Shown: positions 39,395 through 49,911, counted from the stretch's first letter. The stretch: 64,000 bases of DNA from Ochrobactrum sp. CGA5 (GCF_006345815.1 NZ_VCIG01000038.1:620001-684000); one strand, 5' to 3'. The notes: generated from the letters alone by a model not told the origin. Numbers and translations are program-made.

Positions 39395-39458
39395 GGTTGC
39401 CTCCTTGGATTATCCTAAGAGGGTAGGAACGCAGTCGTATTATTCAAGGTAACGAGTA

Positions 39459-39650
39459 TCACTTTACAACGGAGGTTATAGAACCGGTAAAGGTTTTATC
39501 GGTCATTGCAGAGAGTTTGGGCTCCGCTCCCGACAGGACAATAACGATTGCGAGCATCAAGACCAAAGGCGCGGCAAGAATACCGCTCCTTACGGCAGGC
39601 TCCAAAATGTGTCGTGTTTTCTTGCTTCGCGTAGATTGCTGACTTCTCAT
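39459..39650 (-). CDS. Small single-span membrane protein of unknown function
   Basis: This 63-residue protein has a basic N-terminus (MRSQQSTRSKKTRH), one hydrophobic segment (about 24-43, LAAPLVLMLAIVIVLSG), and a short polar C-terminus with KTFTGSITSVVK. No family is recognised. It lies 77 bp downstream of ntrC in the same direction. The start is the ATG at 39650; a TTG at 39668 would add six residues. Its reality is supported by the coherent signal-anchor profile but not by a strong RBS. Confidence 0.5.
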   Translation of the reverse strand: MRSQQSTRSKKTRHILEPAVRSGILAAPLVLMLAIVIVLSGAEPKLSAMTDKTFTGSITSVVK

Positions 39651-39727
39651 ACAATCCAAAGTAGCCAAACAGAATTACTCACATGTTAAAGAATGTAGTT
39701 AATTCCCTATCAGTGCCTGATTAGGTC

Positions 39728-41200
39728 TTAATTGCCTTTGCTACCGCGATATATATTGACGCCAAGTTCACGAATTTTCTTGCGCAACGTGTTCCGGTTT
39801 AATCCCAGAAGGTCTGCCGCTTTGATCTGATTTCCCCGTGTTGCAGTAAGGCATGCGAGGATCAATGGATATTCCAACTCGGATAAAACCCGATGGTATA
39901 GACCCGGAGGCGGTAGATCGGCACCGAATGACGCAAAGTAGCGCTGCATATTTTGCTCGACAGCTTGGGATATGGAAATATTATCGAGATCACCGCCACC
40001 GGTGGGGACGACATCAGGCTTGGTCAGTTCGGACTTCAGTTCCGTTTCGATGATCTCCGGCGATATTTCCTCTTGCGGATAAAGCGCCGCAAGCCTTCGC
40101 ACGAGATTTTCCAACTCACGCACATTGCCTGGCCATGGATACCGGCGCATCATTTCCAGGCCAGCAGCACTGATACGCTTCTCGGGGAGGCCCTCTTCGG
40201 CTGCGCGCTTGAAAAAATGCCGCACAAGATCGGCTACGTCTTCGCTGCGTTCGCGAAGTGGCGGCAAACGTAGCGGAACGACATTCAACCGGTAGTAAAG
40301 ATCCTCGCGAAACAAGCCTTGTGCTATTAGTTGCCGCAAATCCTTGTTGGTTGCGGCGACAATACGCACATCCGTTTTGATCGGCGTGCGTCCCCCGACA
40401 GTCATATATTCGCCCTGCTGGAGCACACGTAAAAGGCGGGTTTGCGCTTCCATCGGCATATCGCCGATCTCATCGAGAAAGAGTGTTCCACCGTTAGCCT
40501 GCTCAAAGCGACCGCTCGAGCGGTTTTGAGCACCGGTAAAAGCGCCCTTCTCGTGTCCAAATAACTCAGACTCAATCAGGTCGCGTGGAATTGCCGCCAT
40601 GTTGATCGCAACAAACGGTCCTTTTCGGCGGCGCCCATACTCATGCAGAGCGCGCGCAACCAGCTCCTTGCCTGTACCCGATTCCCCCGTGACCATGATG
40701 GTCAAATCCGTCTGCATCATACGCGCCAGCACACGGTAGATTTCCTGCATCGCAGGCGAGCGACCGACCAGCGGCATGTTATCTGTCTGCTCATCCGATA
40801 GGGCGGCAACGGGCTTGCGTTTTGGCTCAGACAGAGCACGACCGGCAATATTGATGAGTTCCGTCAAGTCGAAAGGCTTCGGCAGATATTCGTAAGCTCC
40901 CGCCTCGGATGCCTTAATTGCCGTCATGAATGTGTTCTGCGCGCTCATCACCACAACCGGCAGATCTGGGCGCATCTTCTTGACACGCGGCAGGAGATCG
41001 AAGGCATTCTCGTCTGGCATATTGACGTCGGTAATGACCAGATCACCGTCGCCTGCCGCCACCCAGCGCCAAAGCGAAGCGGCATTGGAGGTCACGCGCA
41101 CGTCATAGCCCGCCCGCGACAACGCCTGGTTCAGCACTGTCCGAATAGCTGCATCATCATCCGCCACCAATATGGTTCCTGTCGGACGCCCTGCGATCAT
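39728..41200 (-). CDS. ntrC: Nitrogen regulation response regulator NtrC
   Basis: This 490-residue protein has a receiver domain (phospho-acceptor Asp58 in ITDVNMPD), a sigma54 AAA+ domain (Walker [15 protein letters not shown] loop, [13 protein letters not shown]) and a C-terminal Fis-type helix-turn-helix ([20 protein letters not shown]). NtrC activates sigma54 promoters under nitrogen limitation; the glnBA promoter at 22.2 kb is a natural target. Its ATG overlaps the ntrB stop by 4 bp. Unlike the order I recall in related genomes, no ntrY-ntrX follows. Confidence 0.97.
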   Translation of the reverse strand: MIAGRPTGTILVADDDAAIRTVLNQALSRAGYDVRVTSNAASLWRWVAAGDGDLVITDVNMPDENAFDLLPRVKKMRPDLPVVVMSAQNTFMTAIKASEAGAYEYLPKPFDLTELINIAGRALSEPKRKPVAALSDEQTDNMPLVGRSPAMQEIYRVLARMMQTDLTIMVTGESGTGKELVARALHEYGRRRKGPFVAINMAAIPRDLIESELFGHEKGAFTGAQNRSSGRFEQANGGTLFLDEIGDMPMEAQTRLLRVLQQGEYMTVGGRTPIKTDVRIVAATNKDLRQLIAQGLFREDLYYRLNVVPLRLPPLRERSEDVADLVRHFFKRAAEEGLPEKRISAAGLEMMRRYPWPGNVRELENLVRRLAALYPQEEISPEIIETELKSELTKPDVVPTGGGDLDNISISQAVEQNMQRYFASFGADLPPPGLYHRVLSELEYPLILACLTATRGNQIKAADLLGLNRNTLRKKIRELGVNIYRGSKGN

Positions 41201-42321
41201 GCGTTATCTCCAATATTTCCAGCCGCCATTTCCGTATTTTTCCACGCGGGCATTAGAACACGGAAAGTCGTGCGCGTGGGATGACTGTCGCATTCGATAA
41301 TGCCGCCGTGATCGCCAATAATCTTCGCAACCAGTGCCAAACCCAGCCCCGAACCATTGGTCTTCGTGGTCACGAACGGATCGAACAGATGTGGCAGCAT
41401 ATCCGGCGGCACACCCGGTCCGTTATCATGCACGCAGAATTCGAGAGGCAGGGCAACCCTATCCCGCGCGCCGGGCACCTGTAGACGGATACCTGGACGA
41501 TAAGCCGTAGACAAAACGATCTCCCCGCCTTCACGATCGCCTATCGCTTCCGCAGCATTCTTCAGCAGATTGAGAAAAACCTGCACGAGTTGGTCACGAT
41601 TGGCGAAAACTGGTGGGAGAGAAGGGTCGTAATCTTCCACAAAGCGGATTTTTCGTGCGAACCCGTTCTGCGCAATCGCTTTCACGTGATCCAGAACCGC
41701 ATGAATATTGACCGCAGAACGTTCAATGGGGCGCTCGTCCGAGAAAACCTCCATGCGGTCAACCAACGAAACAATCCGATCCGTTTCATCCGTAATGAGG
41801 CGCGCAAGCGCCCGATCTTCGTCGCTGACAACCTGCTCCAGCAATTGCGCCGCACCGCGGATACCAGAGAGAGGATTCTTGATTTCATGGGCCAGCATCG
41901 AGGCAAGCCCGGTCACGGATCGCGCAGCACCGCGATGTGTCATCTGGCGATCTATCTTTTCTGCCATCGTCTTTTCCTTGAAGAGGATGACCACTGCTCC
42001 CGGCAGTTCCGCTACTGGCGCTACGTAGATATCGACGATACGCTCAGCCCCAAGACGTGGCGACGAGACATCAACGCGATATTCGTTGACCGGCATCTGA
42101 CTTGTGCGAACCTGATCGACCAGCGCTAACAGTGGGCTGCCAAAGGGCAAAAAAGATTCCAGCCGATTACGCGCGAGAATGGACGAGCCGGAACGAAAGA
42201 ACTGTTCCGCATCCAGATTGGCATAGGCAATATAATTCTCGGCGCTGACCATGATAACCGGCTGGCTGATGGCATCAAGCACGATCGATGGAATGCCGTT
42301 CGTTTCTGTTCTATCGCGCAT
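41197..42321 (-). CDS. ntrB: Nitrogen regulation sensor kinase NtrB
   Basis: This 374-residue protein has an N-terminal PAS domain (about residues 12-115), a dimerisation/phosphotransfer helix with the histidine in [17 protein letters not shown], and a HATPase domain with [11 protein letters not shown] and GSGLGLALV. It is soluble, with no membrane segment, as expected for NtrB. It phosphorylates NtrC when PII is uridylylated. It starts one base before the end of dusB (TGATG) and overlaps ntrC by 4 bp, so dusB, ntrB and ntrC are one operon. Confidence 0.96.
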   Translation of the reverse strand: MRDRTETNGIPSIVLDAISQPVIMVSAENYIAYANLDAEQFFRSGSSILARNRLESFLPFGSPLLALVDQVRTSQMPVNEYRVDVSSPRLGAERIVDIYVAPVAELPGAVVILFKEKTMAEKIDRQMTHRGAARSVTGLASMLAHEIKNPLSGIRGAAQLLEQVVSDEDRALARLITDETDRIVSLVDRMEVFSDERPIERSAVNIHAVLDHVKAIAQNGFARKIRFVEDYDPSLPPVFANRDQLVQVFLNLLKNAAEAIGDREGGEIVLSTAYRPGIRLQVPGARDRVALPLEFCVHDNGPGVPPDMLPHLFDPFVTTKTNGSGLGLALVAKIIGDHGGIIECDSHPTRTTFRVLMPAWKNTEMAAGNIGDNA

Positions 42322-43325
42322 CAGGCAACCTCTTTGAGCGCGGTTCCAGGAACTTCACGCATGAATATACGGCGCAGAATCTCAATCACGGCATGCCGGT
42401 CAGTCAGCGTCATCACTTCCGCTTTCTCGGCGGATGTACATGCGGAACCAGCATGACGATCAAGATACCAGCCAAGGTGCTTACGGGAATGACGGATGCC
42501 CGTCATGCTTCCATAGTGCTCGAGCATATCTTCGTAATGCTTTATAATATAATCTAGAATCTCAGTTCGCGCTCGTGGAGCAAAATCACTTCCAGCGATT
42601 GCTCCAGCGAGCCATGGTTGCCCATAACAGGCACGTCCGACCATCACGGCGTCCGCTCCAGAACAACGCAAAATTTCCTCTGCATCATGTCGGCTCGCCA
42701 CGTCTCCGTTGGCAACCAGAGGAATCTTGATCGCGTCACGGACAGCATGAATTGCATCCCAATCCGCTTTGCCTTCATAGAACTGACACCGCGTACGTCC
42801 ATGGACAGTCACCATGGCTATACCGGCATCTTCGGCGCGACTTGCCAATTCGGACGCATTGATGCTCTTCTCGTCCCATCCGAGCCGCATCTTGAGAGTT
42901 ACAGGAACGCTAACCGCTTTAACTGTGGCTTCAACAAGGGTCATTGCGTGATCAAGATCGCGCATCAGCGCCGAGCCAGAATATCCACCAGTTACTTTTT
43001 TGGCCGGACAGCCCATGTTGATATCGATGATATCAGCGCCTTCGCCTTCGGCGATCCTGGCTGCCTCGCCCATCCAATGTGCTTCGCGGCCAGCGAGCTG
43101 CACGACATGCGTTCCAAGCCCATTACCTGACAGGCGCAGAAGACTCTCCTTGTGGCGGTTACAGAGTTCGGCACTGGCAATCATTTCAGATACGACCATG
43201 CCCGCGCCAGCTTCTGCTGCTCGCCTGCGGAATGGTAGGTCCGAAACGCCTGACATAGGCGCAAGGAAAACGCGATTAGCAAGCGCTACACCGCGGATGT
43301 TCAAAGGTTGATCGAGAAAACTCAC
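42321..43325 (-). CDS. dusB: tRNA-dihydrouridine synthase (DusB/NifR3)
   Basis: This protein of about 334 residues is a FMN-dependent tRNA dihydrouridine synthase: [32 protein letters not shown] with the catalytic Cys, [10 protein letters not shown], and [13 protein letters not shown]. It reduces specific uridines in the tRNA D-loop. In Rhizobiales it is the NifR3 gene upstream of ntrBC, as here. I place the start at GTG 43325, giving [12 protein letters not shown]; an ATG at 43370 would add 15 unlikely residues. It overlaps ntrB by one base. Confidence 0.93.
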   Translation of the reverse strand: MSFLDQPLNIRGVALANRVFLAPMSGVSDLPFRRRAAEAGAGMVVSEMIASAELCNRHKESLLRLSGNGLGTHVVQLAGREAHWMGEAARIAEGEGADIIDINMGCPAKKVTGGYSGSALMRDLDHAMTLVEATVKAVSVPVTLKMRLGWDEKSINASELASRAEDAGIAMVTVHGRTRCQFYEGKADWDAIHAVRDAIKIPLVANGDVASRHDAEEILRCSGADAVMVGRACYGQPWLAGAIAGSDFAPRARTEILDYIIKHYEDMLEHYGSMTGIRHSRKHLGWYLDRHAGSACTSAEKAEVMTLTDRHAVIEILRRIFMREVPGTALKEVA

Positions 43326-43466
43326 CAATAAATGCCTATTTGATGTGCAACGTGCAGTTAGCACATACATTAATCACCCTCACATTTCAACGCAAGGAAA
43401 AGCGCGCGCAAAATCACGATAAATCAATTGTCGTCTGGCATTTATCTGCGCAAGGCTTTATTCGGC

Positions 43467-44696
43467 ATGGAAATGCAAGCTTTGGCAGAGGTCACAACCA
43501 TTTCAAAGATAGCAGCAGTCATTGTGGCGGCTGGCCGCGGGGAGCGAGCCGGACAGAGCATCGAAGGGCCGAAACAATACCGGCGCATCGGTGGCGAAGC
43601 CGTACTTGCCCGCACTTTGCACGCTTTTATCGATTGCCCGCTGATTGAAAGTATCGTTGTCGTCATTCACCCTGATGATCATACGCTTTGCCAACGTGCC
43701 TTCCCGGAGAGCTGTGGCAACATTCTGGTTGTGAATGGTGGTGCCACCCGGCAGGAATCAACACGCCTTGGTCTCCTTGCGTTGCGAGATTATGCGCCGC
43801 ACTATGTCATGATCCATGACGGCGTGAGACCCTTCGTCAGCCAGGATTTGCTAAAACGTATCGTAGAAAATCTCACACCGGATGAAGGCGTTTTGCCTGC
43901 TTTGGCAGTTTCAGATACGCTCAAACAGTCAGCTACGGATGGAACGGTTAGAACCACGGTGCCTCGCGCGGGCCTTTTTGCGGCACAGACGCCACAAGCA
44001 TTTCCCTATGCACCGATCCTTGATGCGCATGAAAAGGCGTTCGCGATCAATCGTTCTGATTTTACAGATGATGCTGCCATTGCTGAATGGCAAAGCATCG
44101 CTGTGCGTATCATCGAAGGGTCGTCAGACAATACAAAGCTTACTTGGGCAAAGGATATCGAAATGGCTGACAAGCGCCTGCGGCAAAACCACATCTCTTT
44201 TCCCGACATTCGTACTGGCAATGGCTACGACGTTCATTCTTTTGAACCTGGCGATCATGTGACGCTATGCGGTGTGAAAATTCCCCATGAAGCAAAACTC
44301 AATGGCCATTCAGACGCCGATGTCGGACTTCATGCGCTGACCGATGCCTTGCTAGCGACACGCGGAGCGGGTGATATCGGCACGCATTTCCCTCCTTCCG
44401 ACCCACAGTGGAAAGGAGCTGCTTCCCGTATATTCGTCGAGCACGCTGCTCGTATCGTGCGTGAAGCAGGTGGTCGTATTGCTAACGTCGACGTGACTTT
44501 TATCAGCGAGGCACCGAAGATCGGCCCACACCGCGCAGCAATGACAGAAGCGCTTTGCGACATGCTCGGAATTGGAGCAGACCGCGTCTCCGTCAAAGCG
44601 ACGACCAATGAAAAACTCGGTTTCGTTGGGCGCCGTGAAGGGATCGCTGCCATCGCAACAGCAACCGTCATCTACCCTGGCGAGGTTCCCGAATGA
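43467..44696 (+). CDS. ispDF: Bifunctional IspD-IspF (MEP pathway) enzyme
   Basis: This protein of about 409 residues fuses IspD (N-terminal [14 protein letters not shown] nucleotidyltransferase loop) with IspF (C-terminal, [15 protein letters not shown] and [16 protein letters not shown] with the metal-binding His and Asp). IspD makes CDP-methylerythritol and IspF makes the cyclodiphosphate in isoprenoid synthesis. The fusion is typical of alphaproteobacteria. The start may be ATG 43467 or 43473. The gene overlaps the pncC-like gene by 4 bp (ATGA) and is divergent from dusB. Confidence 0.95.
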   Translation: MEMQALAEVTTISKIAAVIVAAGRGERAGQSIEGPKQYRRIGGEAVLARTLHAFIDCPLIESIVVVIHPDDHTLCQRAFPESCGNILVVNGGATRQESTRLGLLALRDYAPHYVMIHDGVRPFVSQDLLKRIVENLTPDEGVLPALAVSDTLKQSATDGTVRTTVPRAGLFAAQTPQAFPYAPILDAHEKAFAINRSDFTDDAAIAEWQSIAVRIIEGSSDNTKLTWAKDIEMADKRLRQNHISFPDIRTGNGYDVHSFEPGDHVTLCGVKIPHEAKLNGHSDADVGLHALTDALLATRGAGDIGTHFPPSDPQWKGAASRIFVEHAARIVREAGGRIANVDVTFISEAPKIGPHRAAMTEALCDMLGIGADRVSVKATTNEKLGFVGRREGIAAIATATVIYPGEVPE

Positions 44697-45184
44697 GCTC
44701 ACCGATGGCAGAAGAAAAGGCTGTGGCCGTGCTGGAGGCCTGCCGCAAGGCCGGTGTAATGGTAGCGACCGCCGAATCCTGCACAGGTGGACTTATAGTT
44801 GGAGCCCTGACCGACATTGCCGGGTCGTCAGATGTCGTGGATCGTGGCTTTGTGACCTATTCCAATGAAGCGAAAGTCGAAATGATCGGCGTTCCCATGG
44901 AATTGATCAATCGCGTCGGCGCGGTTTCAAGGGAAGTGGCACTTTCCATGGCGGGAGGAGCACTTGCCCGCTCACGCGCCGGTGTGACGGTGGCTGTTAC
45001 GGGCATTGCCGGACCAAATGGCGGTTCCGATGAAAAGCCTGTCGGTCTCGTTCACATCGCATCGGCGCGAAAAGGTCACCCGACACTTCATCTTGAATGC
45101 CGTTTCGGACCCAAAACCAGAGCCGAAATCCGCCATGCGACCGTTCTTGCCGCACTAGATCTCATCCTCGAGAGCCTTCGATAA
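44693..45184 (+). CDS. pncC: CinA-family nicotinamide-nucleotide amidohydrolase (PncC-type)
   Basis: This 163-residue protein is the C-terminal CinA-type domain as a stand-alone protein: [58 protein letters not shown]. In bacteria PncC/YgaD deamidates nicotinamide mononucleotide in pyridine nucleotide recycling. The start overlaps the ispDF stop by 4 bp. The full CinA N-terminal domain is missing, which is normal for this form. Confidence 0.88.
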   Translation: MSSPMAEEKAVAVLEACRKAGVMVATAESCTGGLIVGALTDIAGSSDVVDRGFVTYSNEAKVEMIGVPMELINRVGAVSREVALSMAGGALARSRAGVTVAVTGIAGPNGGSDEKPVGLVHIASARKGHPTLHLECRFGPKTRAEIRHATVLAALDLILESLR

Positions 45185-45253
45185 ATTTAAAGCGTATACT
45201 TTTGTCAACCGTGCCCTATCCTTGGCTTTGATAAGGAAATGGAGAACATCGTG

Positions 45254-45994
45254 ATGCGCTTCGATGGCAAGGTGGTAATCGTTACGGGTGGGGCAAGTGG
45301 CATCGGCGAAGCAACCGTTCGGGCTTTTGTTCACGAAGGAGCAAATGTCGTTATCGCGGATTATTCGGAGCACGGCCAGCGACTGGCGAGCGAGCTTGCA
45401 GTCGGCACGGAGCGAGCAATATTCGTCAAAACCGATGTGAGCGATACGAAAGCTGTGCAGGCACTGATTGCCAAAACCGTTGAGACCTATGGCCGCCTCG
45501 ACATCATGTTCGCCAATGCAGGTATAGCCGCAGACGGACCAATAGACGAACTTGATGAAGCTGCATGGCAAAAAACCATCGATATCAACCTAACCGGCGT
45601 CTATTATTGCGATAAGTACGCGATTGATCAAATGCGCTCGCAAGGCGGAGGCGTGATCGTGAATTGCGGCTCTATTCACAGTCATGTCGGGAAATCCGGC
45701 GTCACCGCTTATGCGGCAGCAAAAGGCGGCGTAAAACTGCTGACGCAGACACTTGCGATTGAATACGGCGCCCAAAACATCCGGGTGAACGCGGTTTGCC
45801 CAGGCTATATCGATACACCGCTTCTCAAGGATATTCCCAACGATAAAAAGCAAGCACTCGTGGCTTTACATCCCATAGGCCGCCTTGGCCGCGCCGAAGA
45901 AGTAGCGAGCGTTGTGCTTTTTCTGGCAAGTGACGAAGCTTCCTTCGTCACAGGAACATCCATACTGGTCGATGGTGGCTATACTGCGCAGTAA
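45254..45994 (+). CDS. SDR family oxidoreductase
   Basis: This 246-residue protein is a classical SDR: TGGASGIGE, NAGIA, active-site Ser in NCGSIHSHVG and YAAAK, with C-terminal SFVTGTSILVDGGYT. It probably oxidises or reduces a small alcohol or ketone with NAD(P); the substrate is not known. The ATG at 45254 follows GGAG by 9 bp and is preferred to ATG 45239, which sits on its own AAGGA. It follows the pncC-like gene by 69 bp. Confidence 0.88.
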   Translation: MRFDGKVVIVTGGASGIGEATVRAFVHEGANVVIADYSEHGQRLASELAVGTERAIFVKTDVSDTKAVQALIAKTVETYGRLDIMFANAGIAADGPIDELDEAAWQKTIDINLTGVYYCDKYAIDQMRSQGGGVIVNCGSIHSHVGKSGVTAYAAAKGGVKLLTQTLAIEYGAQNIRVNAVCPGYIDTPLLKDIPNDKKQALVALHPIGRLGRAEEVASVVLFLASDEASFVTGTSILVDGGYTAQ

Positions 45995-46000
45995 TGAATA

Positions 46001-46016
46001 GAGTTTCGGGAAACTC
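46001..46016. terminator. Short hairpin between convergent SDR and RatA/COQ10-like genes
   Basis: A 6-bp stem GAGTTT/AAACTC (46001-46006 and 46011-46016) with CGGG loop lies in the 30-bp gap between convergent stops. No strong T-tract is present. Confidence 0.35.
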
Positions 46017-46024
46017 GGGCTTGT

Positions 46025-46480
46025 TCAGACCAGACCGTAGATCTGATCGGCTCTTTTTTCAAAAGCTTCGGAAAATTTTTTGAAAGCTATATCGAACATC
46101 GTTCCCATGAGAAGGCCGAGCGTGCGGCTCTTGAACTCATAATCGATGAAAAACTCGACATCACACTCGCCTCCGTCGCCCACCGGTTTGAAGGTCCAAC
46201 GATTGTCGAGATAGCGAAACGGCCCGTCGAGATACTTCACATCAATGACATTTTCTTCGGGCTTCAGCAGCACCTGACTGGTGAAAGTCTCACGGATCAA
46301 TTTATATCCTACCGTCATGTCGGCAATGAGAAGGGCCTTACCGTCACGCTCCTTGCGAGAGCGAACAGACAAAGCCTCGCACATCGGCAGGAACTGTGGG
46401 TACTTCTCGACATCTGCGACAAGGCCGAACATTTGCTCGGCCCGGTGATGTACCCGTCTAACGGTTGTAAACTGCGGCAT
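46025..46480 (-). CDS. RatA/COQ10-like START-fold protein
   Basis: This 151-residue protein is a START/SRPBCC family member: VRRVHHRAEQMFGLVADVEKYPQFLPMCEALS at the start (written here in part: YPQFLPMCEAL), YLDGPFRYLDNRWTF in the middle. Such proteins are labelled coenzyme Q-binding COQ10 homologues or RatA ribosome-association toxins in databases; RatA in E. coli blocks 70S formation. The coenzyme Q role is the more plausible in this setting, as lipA and the PDH genes lie directly upstream. It starts 8 bp after the lipA stop and ends the operon. Confidence 0.83.
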   Translation of the reverse strand: MPQFTTVRRVHHRAEQMFGLVADVEKYPQFLPMCEALSVRSRKERDGKALLIADMTVGYKLIRETFTSQVLLKPEENVIDVKYLDGPFRYLDNRWTFKPVGDGGECDVEFFIDYEFKSRTLGLLMGTMFDIAFKKFSEAFEKRADQIYGLV

Positions 46481-46488
46481 TTCCTCTC

Positions 46489-47454
46489 TCAGACCCGTGC
46501 AGCGATTTGCGCCTCTCGCGCTGCCCTCAGCTTGGCGAAATCATCACCAGCGTGATGCGACGAGCGCGTTAACGGGCTGGATGCGACCAGAAGGAAGCCT
46601 TTTGTCCGCCCTATCGTTTCAAACGACTTGAATTCGTCAGGGGTTACAAAACGAATGACAGGATGATGCTTGCGGGTCGGCTGGAGATACTGACCGATGG
46701 TCATGAAATCCACGTCCGCCGAACGCAGATCGTCCATCAGTTGAAGGACCTCATTCCGCTCTTCGCCGAGGCCCACCATAATGCCGGATTTAGTGAAAAT
46801 AGTCGGGTCCAACTCCTTGACGCGCTGCAGCAGGCGGATCGAATGGAAATAACGCGCGCCAGGACGAACTTTCAGATATTTGGAGGGCACGGTTTCCAGA
46901 TTGTGATTGAACACATCTGGGCGAGCCTTGACCACGACTTCAAGAGCGCCTTCCTTACGCAAGAAATCCGGCGTCAGGATTTCAATCGTCGTGGCAGGAG
47001 CGGTCTCGCGGATCGAATGGATAACTTCCGCAAAATGCTGCGCGCCACCATCAGCAAGGTCGTCTCTATCCACCGATGTAATGACCACATGCGTCAAACC
47101 CATCTGCTTGACAGCCTTGGCAACATTCTCGGGTTCATTCGGATCAAGTGCAGTAGGAATACCAGTCGAGACATTGCAAAAGGCGCATGCGCGTGTGCAA
47201 ATCTCGCCCATGATCATGAACGTTGCGTGCTTTTTTTCCCAGCACTCGCCAATATTAGGGCAGCCCGCTTCTTCGCAAACCGTAACCAGCTTGTTTGAGC
47301 GAACGATCTCACGCGTTTCATTATAGCCGCGCGAAACAGGAGCCTTGACGCGAATCCATTCAGGCTTTTTCAGGACAACGTTGTCTGGACGATGTGCCTT
47401 TTCGGGATGTCGCTCACGCTTGCCTTGGTTCACCAGATCGAGAACTGTAACCAT
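46489..47454 (-). CDS. lipA: Lipoyl synthase
   Basis: This 321-residue protein is a radical SAM enzyme with the CxxxCxxC cluster ([11 protein letters not shown]) and the second, auxiliary cluster cysteines in [14 protein letters not shown]. It inserts sulfur into octanoylated lipoyl domains. Its likely substrates are encoded in the same operon: the lipoyl domains of PdhB and AceF. It lies downstream of the small membrane protein and lpd and upstream of the COQ10-like gene. Confidence 0.97.
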   Translation of the reverse strand: MVTVLDLVNQGKRERHPEKAHRPDNVVLKKPEWIRVKAPVSRGYNETREIVRSNKLVTVCEEAGCPNIGECWEKKHATFMIMGEICTRACAFCNVSTGIPTALDPNEPENVAKAVKQMGLTHVVITSVDRDDLADGGAQHFAEVIHSIRETAPATTIEILTPDFLRKEGALEVVVKARPDVFNHNLETVPSKYLKVRPGARYFHSIRLLQRVKELDPTIFTKSGIMVGLGEERNEVLQLMDDLRSADVDFMTIGQYLQPTRKHHPVIRFVTPDEFKSFETIGRTKGFLLVASSPLTRSSHHAGDDFAKLRAAREAQIAARV

Positions 47455-47565
47455 GCTTTTCCCTGCCTATCCGATCCATTTCCTAGTACGAACCTGAAAT
47501 GCTTTCCAAATTGGGTTCGGTCCTAATCCCTGCCCTCTACCCTGTCAACTTGAGCGATTTGCTAC

Positions 47566-47847
47566 TCATCGCCGCGCTGCCAGTCCGAGAGCCCGGAAAA
47601 CCAACGCCCATATCAGGCCAAACACCAAGCCAGCACTGCCAAGTGCCAATGTGAGCGCCCAGACACCGTACCAGCCGGTGATGGCCACTCCATTGATCGA
47701 TATGGTGTTGCCACCGAGGACACTCAAGCTGCCGACTGCAAACCCCAGCGCCAACCCGCCTACGGTACACCATTTGATGATGGGCCAGGCGGCACGCCGC
47801 CAAGGCCCTCCGTTTTCGATCAGTGGAATGAGCGTTCTCCCCGTTAT
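47566..47847 (-). CDS. Small two-span membrane protein, non-ATG start suspected
   Basis: This frame of up to 93 residues encodes two membrane segments, WPIIKWCTVGGLALGFAVG and WYGVWALTLALGSAGLVFG, and a basic C-terminus. The coding-like sequence continues upstream of the first TTG (47754), through NGGPWRRAAWP, to codon ATA at 47847, which overlaps the lpd stop as ATAA. A related genome with ATGA there would have a normal start. Other candidates are ATT at 47829, 7 bp after GGGGAG, and CTG at 47823. It lies between lpd and lipA. Family not recognised. If TTG 47754 is the start, the product is 62 residues. Confidence 0.55.
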   Translation of the reverse strand: MTGRTLIPLIENGGPWRRAAWPIIKWCTVGGLALGFAVGSLSVLGGNTISINGVAITGWYGVWALTLALGSAGLVFGLIWALVFRALGLAARR

Positions 47848-49307
47848 GCGTTTAGCACGCGCCCATACGCATCCAGAACGCTCTCCTTCATCATTTCCGA
47901 AAGTGTCGGATGCGGGAAGACCGAATGCATCAGTTCTTCCTCAGTCGTCTCGAGGTTCATGGCAATCACGAATCCCTGGATCAGCTCAGTCACTTCCGCG
48001 CCGACCATATGGGCGCCCAGCAATTGGCCTGTCTTTTTGTCGAAGACGGTCTTGACCATCCCCTGATCTTCACCCAATGCAATGGCCTTTCCATTCGCGG
48101 CAAACGAATAACGGCCGACGCGAATGTCGTAGCCATTTTCCTTAGCCTTCGCTTCAGTCAGCCCAACGGAAGCGACCTGCGGATTACAATAAGTGCAGCC
48201 AGGAATCATACCCTTCTCAAGCGGATGAACATTCGGAAGGCCTGCAATCTTCTCAATGCAGATAACGCCTTCATGCTCAGCCTTGTGCGCAAGCATCGGT
48301 GGACCGGCAACATCACCGATAGCATAGATGCCCGCGACGTTGGTCTTGCCATAGCCGTCAATGACAACGCATCCACGGTCGGTTTTAACACCAAGTTCTT
48401 CAAGACCAAGGTTTTCGATATTTCCCTGAACGCCAACCGCCGAAATCATACGATCAACAGTCAACGACTGTGTCTTGCCGTCCTTGGTCTCAATATGGGC
48501 GGTCACATTATTTGCGCCCTTTTCAACCTTGGTGACTTTGGCTTCGGTGATGATCTTCAGACCGCGTTTTTCAAGCTGTTTGCGAGCGATCGCGGAAATC
48601 TCCGCATCCTCTACCGGCATAATTTGCGGCATCAATTCTACAACGGTTACGTCGACGCCCATATCATTGTAGAAAGAAGCGAACTCAATACCGATCGCAC
48701 CAGACCCCATAACCAGCATGGACTTTGGCAGTTCCTGCGGAACCATTGCTTCGAAATAGGTCCAGATCAGCTTGCTATCCGGCTCAATGCCCGGCAGAGC
48801 CCGCGGACGTGCACCTGTGGCAACAATAACGTGCTTCGCCTTGTAAGTCCCCTCGCCCAAAACACCTTTTGGAACAGGGTTCTGAGGTTGCATGGGCTGC
48901 TTTGACGACTTACCGACCGAAATTTCTACGGGGTTGTTGCCCGAAGCAGCTTTGACAAGCTTTGCCTCACCCCAGATAACATCGATCTTGTTCTTCTTCA
49001 TCAGAAAGCCGACGCCGCCGTTAAGACGGGCGGACACGCCTCGTGAGCGCTGAACCACAGCCTTCACATCGGGCGTGATCGTACCTTCCAGCTTCAGACC
49101 ATAATCCTTGGCGTGTTCGCCAAAATGCAGGATTTCAGCCGAGCGCAACAGCGCCTTGGTTGGAATACAGCCCCAGTTGAGGCAAATGCCGCCGAGATGT
49201 TCACGCTCGACCACAGCCGTCTTCAATCCAAGCTGTGCAGCGCGGATTGCGGTCACATAACCACCCGGGCCCGAGCCGATAACAATAACGTCGTAAATGT
49301 CGGCCAT
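47844..49307 (-). CDS. lpdA: Dihydrolipoyl dehydrogenase (E3)
   Basis: This 487-residue protein is an E3 flavoprotein: FAD motif VIGSGPGGYVTAIRAAQLG, redox pair GGICLNWGCIPTKALL, NAD motif GSGAIGIEFASFY, and C-terminal HPTLSEMMKE. It re-oxidises lipoyl groups of the pyruvate dehydrogenase complex with NAD. An unusual PQNPVPKGVLGEGTY insert precedes the central domain (about residues 140-150), seen in some alphaproteobacterial E3. It is in the pdh operon, after the GNAT gene. Confidence 0.96.
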   Translation of the reverse strand: MADIYDVIVIGSGPGGYVTAIRAAQLGLKTAVVEREHLGGICLNWGCIPTKALLRSAEILHFGEHAKDYGLKLEGTITPDVKAVVQRSRGVSARLNGGVGFLMKKNKIDVIWGEAKLVKAASGNNPVEISVGKSSKQPMQPQNPVPKGVLGEGTYKAKHVIVATGARPRALPGIEPDSKLIWTYFEAMVPQELPKSMLVMGSGAIGIEFASFYNDMGVDVTVVELMPQIMPVEDAEISAIARKQLEKRGLKIITEAKVTKVEKGANNVTAHIETKDGKTQSLTVDRMISAVGVQGNIENLGLEELGVKTDRGCVVIDGYGKTNVAGIYAIGDVAGPPMLAHKAEHEGVICIEKIAGLPNVHPLEKGMIPGCTYCNPQVASVGLTEAKAKENGYDIRVGRYSFAANGKAIALGEDQGMVKTVFDKKTGQLLGAHMVGAEVTELIQGFVIAMNLETTEEELMHSVFPHPTLSEMMKESVLDAYGRVLNA

Positions 49308-49323
49308 ATTGTCCTGCCTTTGC

Positions 49324-49911
49324 TCAGTTTACTTCACGGGTGAGCAGCACCCAGTCGTGTTTTCTGTCCTGCCCAATGCGTTCTATCGCTTCGAGCCGCT
49401 CAATTTCCTTGAAACCATGGGCACCGTAAAGGGAAAGCGCCACATCGTTATGGCTTTCGGTGATCAGACTGATGCCCGGATTTCCATTGCGACGTGCTGT
49501 ATCTATCTCGTGCACAACCAGCGACCGACCAATCCCATTGCCGCGAAACCGGCGATAAACACCCAGGCTATCAATAAAACGGTGACCGATGACCTTGCGC
49601 TGCAAGTCCGTCAGTTGATCAAGAACCGGATGCTGCGGCGGCACATCGTTCAGGCTCTGTTCGAGCGTGAATCCAATTGAAAGGCCGGCAATCTCACCGT
49701 CCCATTCCGCTATGACTGTACCCTTCCAGCCCTCCGGGCCATTGGCACGCATGTATTCCCTACCGCGCTCCATGGCGGTTTCAGTGCGGCCATCAAGTAC
49801 GGCTCCGTACCAGAGCCAGGACGCAAAGCCATGGGACGCAATGTCCACCAGAATAGCTATTTCCGCTGCTTCCCAGCGTTCAGCCGAGCGGATTGTCAAT
49901 TGTCCAGCCAT
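49324..49911 (-). CDS. GNAT family N-acetyltransferase
   Basis: This 195-residue protein has the GNAT acetyl-CoA motif RGNGIGRSLVVHEIDTARR (about residues 140-158) and LYGAHGFKEIERLE near the C-terminus. It transfers an acetyl group to an amine; the target is unknown. It is inserted between aceF and lpd of the pyruvate dehydrogenase operon, 57 bp after aceF and 16 bp before lpd. The location suggests cotranscription but does not define a substrate. Confidence 0.85.
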   Translation of the reverse strand: MAGQLTIRSAERWEAAEIAILVDIASHGFASWLWYGAVLDGRTETAMERGREYMRANGPEGWKGTVIAEWDGEIAGLSIGFTLEQSLNDVPPQHPVLDQLTDLQRKVIGHRFIDSLGVYRRFRGNGIGRSLVVHEIDTARRNGNPGISLITESHNDVALSLYGAHGFKEIERLEAIERIGQDRKHDWVLLTREVN

